From the NCBI RefSeq assembly GCF_013280595.1, contig NZ_JAAATY010000015.1:156949-220948 (forward strand): a stretch of 64,000 nt of DNA, given 5' to 3'. Positions 57,605-64,000 of the stretch are shown piece by piece (positions within the stretch are counted from its first letter, which is position 1; each line of letters begins with the position of its first letter). Both the position numbers and the translations under genes were made by a program. The notes below the pieces were generated by a model, which worked only from the letters and a program-made list of their open reading frames with translations, was not told the origin of the DNA and searched no databases. Source of the DNA: Kibdelosporangium persicum. GTDB taxonomy: Bacteria; Actinomycetota; Actinomycetes; Mycobacteriales; Pseudonocardiaceae.

Positions 57605-60046
57605 TCAGATACGGCCGGTACCGGCGCCACTGCGAACAATGGACGGAACGCCGGCCGCACTATCCGGAGAGTACTGGTAGAAGGTCCGTGGTTCGGCCAC
57701 GCTGCCCGCGGCCTCACACGTCCCCGAACGGACGAAAACGTTGTCGCGCTGCACGATCCTGCCTGGATCCGACTCAGCGTAACCCACGTGACAAGGGAAG
57801 GCGACGTCCTCGAAGTAGTTGCCTTCGACGACGACACCCGCGTTCATCGTCGACGCGACACCGTAAAGGCTGTTGCCGCGGTAGTAGTTGTTGTACACGT
57901 GGACGGGGTCGCCGAACCGCACCCGGGGATGACGCTGTGCGGAGCCGTCGAAGAAGTTGTGGTGGTACGTGACCTTCAGGTGCCCGACGTCCGTGGTGTA
58001 GGTGTCGGAGTGCCCGAGCAACATGGACTTGTCCGTGCCGCGGAACCAGTTCCAGGACACCGTGACGTAGTTGGACCGGCGTTTGACGTCGACCGAGCCA
58101 TCGGTTCCCGGCAGGAACTCGTTGTGGTCGATCCACACGTGGTGCGCGGAGTTGGTCACGCTGATCGAGTCGTCCGACGCGCCGCTGAACCTGATGTTGC
58201 GGATGATCACGTTGTTGCCCGGCCGGGTGGTCGAGCCGAGCTGCAGCCCGCCGCCGCTGATCTCGGCGTCGACACCGATGATGCTCTTGTTGGCCACGAC
58301 CGTGATCATGTCGTCGAACTGGATGCGGCCGGACACCATGATCACGTACGGTCCGGGTCGGCCCGCGTAGTCCTCCAGCTGAGCGGCTGTGGTGACGGTG
58401 ACCGTCGGTCCACCCGCACCGCCGGTCGTGCCGTTCTGGCCCAGGGCGTTGACGCTGGCCCAGCCATCGGCGGTGCTCGCCGCCATTGTGGCTGCGCCGA
58501 TCTTGCCGACACCAGCGCCCGCCATGACAGTCGCCTTGACGGTGTTCGGGTCGTCCAGGGTGTAGGCGTAGTAGGTGCGTGGTTCCTGGACGGTTCCGCT
58601 GCATTCCGGTTGGCCGGATTCGCCGACGAACACGTTGTCCCGCGCCACACACCGGCCGGACGGCCCGGCGTAGCGGTTGCTGGCGGGCTCTTCGACGTTC
58701 TCGAAGTAGTTGCCCTCGATCACGCATCCGGCGTTGGCCTGGCAGGCGATGCCGACATCGGTGTTATGGAAGTAGTAGTTGTTGTAGACGTGCACCGGCT
58801 CGCCGAAGCGGACACGCGGGTTACGTTGCGGCGTCTCGTTGAACCAGTTGTGGTGGTAGGTCACCTTCAACCGGCCGACGTCCTGGGCGCTGTTGTCGTC
58901 GTCATGGCCAAGCAACATGTTCTTGGTGTGGTCGTGGGTGTGGTTCCACGAGACGGTGACATAGCTGGAGCCGCGCTTGACGTCGATAGCGCCGTCGTAC
59001 CCGCTCGCCAGGTCGTTGTGGTCGATCCACACGTGATGCGAGAACATCTGCACGTTGATGGCGTCGTCGGCCCAGTCGCGGAACACAAGGTTGCGGATGA
59101 TGACGTTGTGCACGGCGTCCGGCGGCGGCGCGGTCATGGCTTCGTCGACGGGCAGGCCGATGTTCAGACCACCGCCGGTCAGGCCCGACCCGGCGCCGAT
59201 GCCCACGATCGTCTTGTCGGACGTGACGTTGTGCATGGGACCCGGCAGGGCGATCATCCCGCGGACACAGATGTTCAGCGGGCCGGACTGGGCGATCGCG
59301 GTGAGGAACTCCGTGGCGGTGTCCACTTCGACCTTCGGCCCACCGGCGCCACCGGTCGTGCCGTTCTGGCCCCACGCGTCGACCGAAGCGAAGCCGGTCG
59401 GTGTCCCCGACGTGTCGCAGGTGCCCGGCGGTGGCGGGTCCGGTGGCCCACCGGTGCCGGGGACGTCCGTGACGAGCATGTCGTCGAAGGCGGCGCTGGC
59501 GTAGTAGGTGGCGAATCCGGCGTTTCCGGAGCTGAACGTGCCGTCGTTAGCCGCCAGCACCTGCGTGCCGTTGACGAAACCACGGAGTGTCGTTCCGAAC
59601 GCCTCCAACCGGACCGTGTACCACGTTCCGGTCGACACGGCCGCAGGCGCGGACGCCAGCGTGGTGAAACCGCCTGCCCGCTTGCCGAGCACGACGGAGC
59701 CGGTGTTGGACAACGCCAGGTAGTAGTAGTTGGTGGAGTTCTGCGCCCTGGCGGTGACTGCCACGTGCCGGTTCGTGCCGTTGAAGGTGGCCGGTTTGAC
59801 CCGTGCTTGCACGGCTTGGCCGGACCAGCTCGCACCGACGCGTACCCGGGCGTCGGTGCTGGCTCCCGACTGGCGCAGGACCCGGGACCCGTCGCTGACC
59901 ACCGACCAGCTGCCGCCGCTGGTGCTCCACCCTGTGGTGTTGCCGTCCTCGAAGTCGTCGGTGAGCAGTGTGGCAGCCGATGCCGCTGGCGCGAGCACCA
60001 CCGATGCCGCGACCACTAAGCCCAGCAGCGCTGTGGGTGTTCTCAT
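57605..60046 (-). CDS. Secreted protein with two tandem PL1 pectate lyase domains and a concanavalin-like domain
   Basis: 813 residues with a Sec signal peptide (MRTPTALLGLVVAASVVLAP, cleaved near ASA-AT). Concanavalin-like/LamG-type domain (about 25-193), proline-rich linker (194-212), then two pectate lyase PL1 domains (about 218-515 and 525-813). Each carries WIDHN, VTVSWN, LLGH, VTYHHNxF and RxPRVRFGxPVHVYNNYY, including the catalytic Arg. It cleaves polygalacturonate by beta-elimination. The two domains are clearly related but not identical: the first has extra cysteines (IACQANAGCVIEG), the second reads like the next gene's protein. ATG 60046 overlaps the upstream stop (TGATG). Confidence 0.93.
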   Translation of the reverse strand: MRTPTALLGLVVAASVVLAPAASAATLLTDDFEDGNTTGWSTSGGSWSVVSDGSRVLRQSGASTDARVRVGASWSGQAVQARVKPATFNGTNRHVAVTARAQNSTNYYYLALSNTGSVVLGKRAGGFTTLASAPAAVSTGTWYTVRLEAFGTTLRGFVNGTQVLAANDGTFSSGNAGFATYYASAAFDDMLVTDVPGTGGPPDPPPPGTCDTSGTPTGFASVDAWGQNGTTGGAGGPKVEVDTATEFLTAIAQSGPLNICVRGMIALPGPMHNVTSDKTIVGIGAGSGLTGGGLNIGLPVDEAMTAPPPDAVHNVIIRNLVFRDWADDAINVQMFSHHVWIDHNDLASGYDGAIDVKRGSSYVTVSWNHTHDHTKNMLLGHDDDNSAQDVGRLKVTYHHNWFNETPQRNPRVRFGEPVHVYNNYYFHNTDVGIACQANAGCVIEGNYFENVEEPASNRYAGPSGRCVARDNVFVGESGQPECSGTVQEPRTYYAYTLDDPNTVKATVMAGAGVGKIGAATMAASTADGWASVNALGQNGTTGGAGGPTVTVTTAAQLEDYAGRPGPYVIMVSGRIQFDDMITVVANKSIIGVDAEISGGGLQLGSTTRPGNNVIIRNIRFSGASDDSISVTNSAHHVWIDHNEFLPGTDGSVDVKRRSNYVTVSWNWFRGTDKSMLLGHSDTYTTDVGHLKVTYHHNFFDGSAQRHPRVRFGDPVHVYNNYYRGNSLYGVASTMNAGVVVEGNYFEDVAFPCHVGYAESDPGRIVQRDNVFVRSGTCEAAGSVAEPRTFYQYSPDSAAGVPSIVRSGAGTGRI

Positions 60047-61005
60047 CACACTCTCCCCACGCCGACGCCTGCGGGTACGACACTCGGGATGGAAGCCGGG
60101 TCGTCGACGGTGTACGAGTAGTAGGTGCGTGGTTCGACGACCGTTCCCAGCGTCTGCGGGGTGCCGGACCCGACGAAGATGTTGTTGCGCTGGACCACAC
60201 GGCCTGGATCGCTCTCGGCGTAGCCGGAGTAGATCGGGTACGGCACGTTCTCGAAGTAGTTGCCCTCCACGAGTACCCCGGCGTCCATTGTGGATGCGAC
60301 ACCGTACAGGCTGTTGCCGCGGAAGTAGTTGTTGTAGACGTGCACCGGTTCGCCGAACCGGACCCGGGGGTGCCGTTGGCGCGATCGGTCGAAGTAGTTG
60401 TGGTGGATGGTGACCTTGAGGTGGCCCCGGTCCTGGCTGGCGTTGCCGTCGGAGTGCCCGATCAACATGCTCTTGTCGGTCTGGTTGAACCAGTTCCACG
60501 ACACCGTCACGTATTCGGCGCCACGGACGATGTCCACGGCGCCGTCGACCGGGGTGACGAACTCGTTGTGGTCGATCCAGATGTGGTGCGAGTTCTGGCC
60601 GACGTTGATCGCGTCGTCCTCGGCGTTGGTGAATCTGATGTTGCGGACGATCACGTTGTACGACCGGTAGAAGTCCAGGCCGCCACCGTCGATCACCGCG
60701 GACGTGCCCAGTCCGACGATGGTCTTGTTCGGCCGGACGCCCTGTTTGCTGGTGATGCCGATCCGGCCCTGGAGCTGGATCGTCATGGCGCCCACGGTGT
60801 CGATGTAGTCCAGGAACTGCTCGGCGGTGGTGGCTGTGACGACCGGGCCGCCCACACCACCGGTGGTGCCGTTCTGCCCGAGGGCGTTCACCGCGGCGAA
60901 ACCGTCCGCGGTGGCGGCGGCCGCGGTGGCAGGCCGGGTGGTGAAAGCGCTTACAGCCACCGCTGCCGTTCCGGCGAGCAGGCTTCGGCGACGAAACTGG
61001 TTCAT
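60046..61005 (-). CDS. Tat-exported PL1 pectate lyase
   Basis: 319 residues. A Tat signal (NQFRRRSLLAGTAAVAVSAF) is followed by a single PL1 domain: VNALGQNGTTGG, HHIWIDHNEF, VTVSWNWF, MLIGHSDGN, VTIHHNYF, RHPRVRFGEPVHVYNNYF. It is complete in itself and closely similar to the second PL1 domain of the co-translated downstream gene (TGATG overlap). ATG 61005 has GAGGAGA with good spacing; ATG 61011 is too close. Its signal-peptide codons include an operator-like TGAAAGCGCTTACA (60942-60955) and a perfect LacI-type palindrome lies upstream at 61083. Confidence 0.93.
   Translation of the reverse strand: MNQFRRRSLLAGTAAVAVSAFTTRPATAAAATADGFAAVNALGQNGTTGGVGGPVVTATTAEQFLDYIDTVGAMTIQLQGRIGITSKQGVRPNKTIVGLGTSAVIDGGGLDFYRSYNVIVRNIRFTNAEDDAINVGQNSHHIWIDHNEFVTPVDGAVDIVRGAEYVTVSWNWFNQTDKSMLIGHSDGNASQDRGHLKVTIHHNYFDRSRQRHPRVRFGEPVHVYNNYFRGNSLYGVASTMDAGVLVEGNYFENVPYPIYSGYAESDPGRVVQRNNIFVGSGTPQTLGTVVEPRTYYSYTVDDPASIPSVVPAGVGVGRV
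60942..60955. promoter_or_regulatory. Intragenic LacI-type operator-like site in PL1 signal-peptide codons
   Basis: TGAAAGCGCTTACA pairs at 12 of 14 positions and contains the AAGCGCTT core of the site at 61083-61096, about 141 bp away. Its position inside early coding sequence mirrors the GH51 gene. Confidence 0.5.
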
Positions 61006-61082
61006 TCCCATTCTCCTCGTCAACAACTCTGTCCACAGTGGAGATGCGGATGCGGGCGTGGCCCAGCGCTGGAACGGCCACC

Positions 61083-61096
61083 GGAAAGCGCTTTCC
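61083..61096. promoter_or_regulatory. LacI-type operator between PL1 operon and GH74 gene
   Basis: GGAAAGCGCTTTCC, a perfect 14-bp palindrome in the divergent promoter region. It differs by one base from the site in front of the LacI-type gene at 48 kb. Confidence 0.75.
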
Positions 61097-61231
61097 CACC
61101 GTACGCTAGGCACTTCCCTCCCGCCTGTCAACGCCGAGGCGGCACAGTCTTGTCCTGATCGTCACCGTCCGGCTACGCTGCGTCTGGGAGCGCTCCCCGA
61201 AAAATCGACCATGGCGATCGGAGGCCTCTCA

Positions 61232-63501
61232 ATGCGGAGAGCTCTTGCCGGCCTGCTCGCGGGCACCCTGACAACGGCTGTCCTTACCGTGCCGGCGGCG
61301 ACCGCCACGGCCACCGCGGCGGAGCCGTACAGCTGGACCAACGTCGAGATCGCGGGTGGCGGCTTCGTGCCCGGAATCGTGTTCAACCAGACCGAGCGGA
61401 ACCTGATCTACGCGCGGACCGACATCGGCGGCGCGTACCGCTGGAACCAGTCCACCGGCCGATGGATACCCCTGCTGGACCACATTGGCCGGGACAACTG
61501 GGGGCTCAACGGCGTGGCCAGCCTGGCGACCGACCCGGTGGACCCGAACCGGGTCTACGTAGCCGCCGGGATGTACACCAACAGCTGGGACCCGAACAAC
61601 GGCGCCATCCTGCGGTCGAGCGACCGCGGCGCCACCTGGCAGCGGACGAACCTGCCGTTCAAGCTCGGCGGCAACATGCCCGGCCGTGGCATGGGGGAGC
61701 GGCTGGCGATCGACCCCAACCGCAACAGCACCCTGTACCTGGCCGCGCCGAGCGGCAACGGCCTGTGGCGCAGCACCGATTCCGGCGTCAGCTGGAGCAA
61801 GGTGACGTCCTTCCCGAATCCCGGTAACTACGCCCAGGATCCCAACGATCCCAATGGTTACCTCAACGACAACCAGGGCGTGCTCTGGGTGACCTTCGAC
61901 CCGCGGACCGGAACGCGGGGAAACACCACGCAGACCGTCTACGTCGGCGTGGCGGACAAGCAGAACATCCTGTACCGCAGCACGAACGGCGGCGCGAGCT
62001 GGGAGCGGGTGGCCGGGCAGCCCACGGGATACCTGCCGCACAAGGGCGTTCTCGACCCGGTCAACGGCATGCTGTACCTCGCGACGAGCGACACCGGCGG
62101 GCCGTACGACGGCAGCAAGGGTGATGTCTGGAAGTTCGCGACGGCCACCGGGCAGTGGACTCAGGTCAGCCCGATCCGTCCGCCAGTTCCGACAACTACT
62201 TCGGCTACAGCGGACTGACGCTCGACCGCAGTAGGCCCGGCACGGTGATGGTCTCCACCCAGGTGTCGTGGTGGCCCGACATCATCCTGTTCCGCAGCAC
62301 GGACGGCGGCGCGACCTGGACCAGGATCTGGGACTGGGCAAGCTATCCGAACCGGTCGATGCGCTACACCCAGGACATCTCGGCGGTTCCGTGGCTGACC
62401 CTCGGTGCCACCCCGCAACCGCCGGAAGTGACGCCGAAGCTGGGCTGGATGACCGAGGCGATGGAGATCGATCCGTTCGACTCCAACCGGATGATGTACG
62501 GAACCGGCGCCACGATCTACGGGACGACCAACCTCACCGCGTGGGACAGCGGCGGCAAGATCACGATCAGGCCGATGGTCTCCGGGCTTGAGGAGACCGC
62601 CGTGCTCGACCTGATCAGCCCGCCGAGCGGCGCGCCGCTGATCAGTGGCCTCGGCGACATCGGCGGATTCCGGCACGACCGGCTGGACGTGGTGCCCGGC
62701 AAGGTGTTCACCTCGCCGGTGTTCACGAATACCACCGGCCTCGACTATGCCGAGCTGAACCCGGCCTCGATCGTCCGGGTCGGGAACTTCGACAAGGCGG
62801 CGCGGCCGAACGACACCAGGATCGCGTTCTCGACCGACGGCGGCTCGAACTGGTTCCAGGGCGCGGAACCCGCTGGGGTGACCGGCGGCGGAACGGTCGC
62901 GGCGGGCGCCGATGCGAGCCGTTTCGTCTGGAGCCCAACGGGAACAGGCGTACACCACGCCTCGGGGTACGGCAGTTCATGGACCGCGTCGACCGGAATC
63001 CCGGCAGGTGCGAAGGTGGAAGCCGACCGGGTCAACCCGCGGAAGTTCTACGGGTTCGCGGCAGGCCGGTTCTCCGTGAGTGTCGACGGCGGCGCGACCT
63101 TCACGGCCAGCGCGGCGACGGGTCTGCCGACCAGCGGGCACTTCAAGGCCGTGCCAGGGCGCGAGGGCGACATCTGGCTGGCCGGCACGGGTGGTCTATG
63201 GCGTTCAACGGACTCCGGGACGACGTTCACCAAACTGGCGACAGTGCAGGAAGCCGACAACATGGGGTTCGGTAAAGCCGCACCTGGCAAGACCTATCCA
63301 GCCTTGTACGCGATAGCGCGCATCGGTGGCGTGCACGGTGTCTTCCGGTCCGACGACACCGGCGCCACCTGGGTACGGATCAACGATGACAAGCACCAGT
63401 ACGGCAACATCGGCGACGCGATCACCGGTGACCCGCGCGTCCACGGCAGGGTCTACTTGGGAACGAACGGCCGCGGCGTGATCCTCGGCTCACCGTCCTG
63501 A
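61232..63501 (+). pseudogene. GH74 xyloglucanase, disrupted by a single-base frameshift
   Basis: The sequence encodes a secreted GH74 two-propeller xyloglucanase (about 757 residues when repaired) broken into two frames. The first part runs from ATG 61232 (GGAGG upstream; Sec signal MRRALAGLLAGTLTTAVL, cleaved near ATA-AEP) with the GH74 hallmark ARTDIGGAYRWNQ, and then leaves frame near 62176. Reading resumes one base earlier as PSASSDNYFGYSGL and continues intact to 63501 (NGRGVILG near the end). One missing C in ATCCG (expected ATCCCG) around 62174-62178 restores VSPI-PSASSDNYFG. It could be a real mutation or a sequencing error; the rest of the gene is well preserved, so the event is recent or artificial. 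Confidence 0.85.
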
Positions 63502-63510
63502 GAACTCCTG

Positions 63511-63640
63511 ACAGAGTTGCAGGTTTGACCAGTCGGCGGAAGCAGATGATGGCGCACCCCAGGCGCAGGAACGCCTCGCGGAGGTCGTCGCGGATCTCCC
63601 AGCGATGCGTAGCCGGCGGGCCAGAAGCGCGACAGCGCAC
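63511..63640 (-). pseudogene. Remnant of an IS5-like transposase C-terminus
   Basis: The minus strand encodes a fragment like the end of IS5-group transposases: LLARRLRI in one frame, then RWEIRDDLREAFLRLGCAII, CFRRL in the next, joined by a one-base frameshift around 63604. The 5' part of the gene is missing and I see no terminal inverted repeats. The surrounding region from 63502 to 63811 has no intact gene. It is a degraded mobile-element trace near the end of the cell-wall locus. Confidence 0.6.
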
Positions 63641-63811
63641 GGAAAACCTTCGTGCTCTGTTCCTCCCGCCCGGCCTGGGCGAATGCCCGACCATGCGTGT
63701 CAAGGGGTCGGCCCACGCAGGTTCTGTCAAGGAAACTCGGGTTTGTCCCCCTATCGTGTGATCGTACTGATGTTCGAAGACTTTCATGTTTTACCGGCGT
63801 ATCCTGGACGT

Positions 63812-64000
63812 ATGGGGCAGATCGCTTCCACACCACTCTGGCAGCTCGGCAACCGCGAGCTTGTCACCCGGCTCACCGCCGTACACAGGCGGATACTCCG
63901 GGACTACGCCGAATACTTCGACATCCTGTCCGAAGTAGACGGCCGGGGAGCCGCGTACGAGTTGGGCTACAGCAACACCGCCGCACTACTCGTCCACACC
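63812..64000 (+). CDS. DUF222/13E12-type protein (partial, N-terminus only)
   Basis: The first 63 codons are visible: MGQIASTPLWQLGNRELVT, helical, with IRDYAEYFDILSEVDGRG-like spacing (ILRDYAEYFDILSEVDGRG here). This N-terminus is typical of DUF222 proteins related to mycobacterial REP13E12, which usually end in an HNH nuclease domain and are often found with mobile elements. The C-terminal part is beyond the window. A somewhat AT-richer stretch just before it may hold the promoter. Confidence 0.65.
   Translation, partial: MGQIASTPLWQLGNRELVTRLTAVHRRILRDYAEYFDILSEVDGRGAAYELGYSNTAALLVHT

Noticed and set aside
57788..60019. 743-codon plus-strand frame opposite the tandem pectate lyase
   Set aside because: Valine/Asp-rich antisense shadow without a domain. 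The minus-strand PL1 motifs are complete.
60046..61099. Reading the tandem lyase and the upstream lyase as one 1164-residue fusion
   Set aside because: The first 350 residues of such a reading are out of frame with the PL1 gene at 60046-61005 and are Arg/His-rich nonsense. The real arrangement is two genes with a TGATG overlap.

Overview
The window is dense, very GC-rich DNA with frequent GTG starts, many TetR/AraC/LacI/SARP regulators, Tat-secreted polysaccharidases, a pptT/pptH pair and ECF41-type sigma logic. This points to a filamentous actinomycete, most likely of the Pseudonocardiaceae (inferred from gene content and style, not from a database match). I saw no rRNA, tRNA, CRISPR array or intact insertion sequence.

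Layout. 0-3.4 kb: a cysteine-desulfurase-like enzyme cut by the left edge, divergent from a TetR regulator coupled to an AidB-like flavoprotein. 3.4-5.3 kb: a small basic protein and a translationally coupled phosphopantetheinyl transferase/metallophosphoesterase pair matching mycobacterial PptT/PptH. 5.4-17.4 kb: a Tat-exported beta-helix protein, a P-type ATPase-like protein with altered catalytic motifs, a TetR plus 14-TM exporter, a CobW-type GTPase, a POT peptide transporter, RecD2 and a cold-shock protein. 17.4-29.5 kb: regulators, a PiT phosphate transporter with its DUF47 partner, an aldehyde dehydrogenase, an AfsR-type SARP-STAND regulator, a PBP4-type peptidase, a PGRP amidase and a methyltransferase. 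29.5-38.7 kb: a membrane NACHT NTPase, a class A PBP, an MFS_3 exporter, an archaeal-like valyl-tRNA synthetase and an EI24 membrane protein. 38.8-43.2 kb: a TetR-controlled PaoABC-like molybdenum aldehyde oxidoreductase operon. 43.2-47.9 kb: an epoxide hydrolase, a polyprenyl synthase, and an ECF41 sigma factor with its likely NAD(P)-binding target gene. 48-53.4 kb: a LacI regulator, then a Baeyer-Villiger monooxygenase/SDR/P450 group with a divergent TetR. 53.6-63.5 kb: a plant cell-wall degradation locus (GH51, GH43, three pectate-lyase modules in two genes, and a frameshifted GH74 xyloglucanase). 63.5-64 kb: a transposase remnant and the start of a DUF222-type protein.

How the parts relate. 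The secreted enzymes at 53.6-63.5 kb would jointly attack arabinan side chains, the pectin backbone and xyloglucan. They carry LacI-type palindromes both upstream of genes and inside signal-peptide coding sequence. One of these (61083-61096) nearly equals the palindrome in front of the lacI-type gene at 48 kb, suggesting shared control. A dispersed palindromic element of about 48 bp occurs six times between genes in both orientations. It is the clearest structure in the window not explained by the genes. Six convergent gene pairs overlap at their 3' ends.
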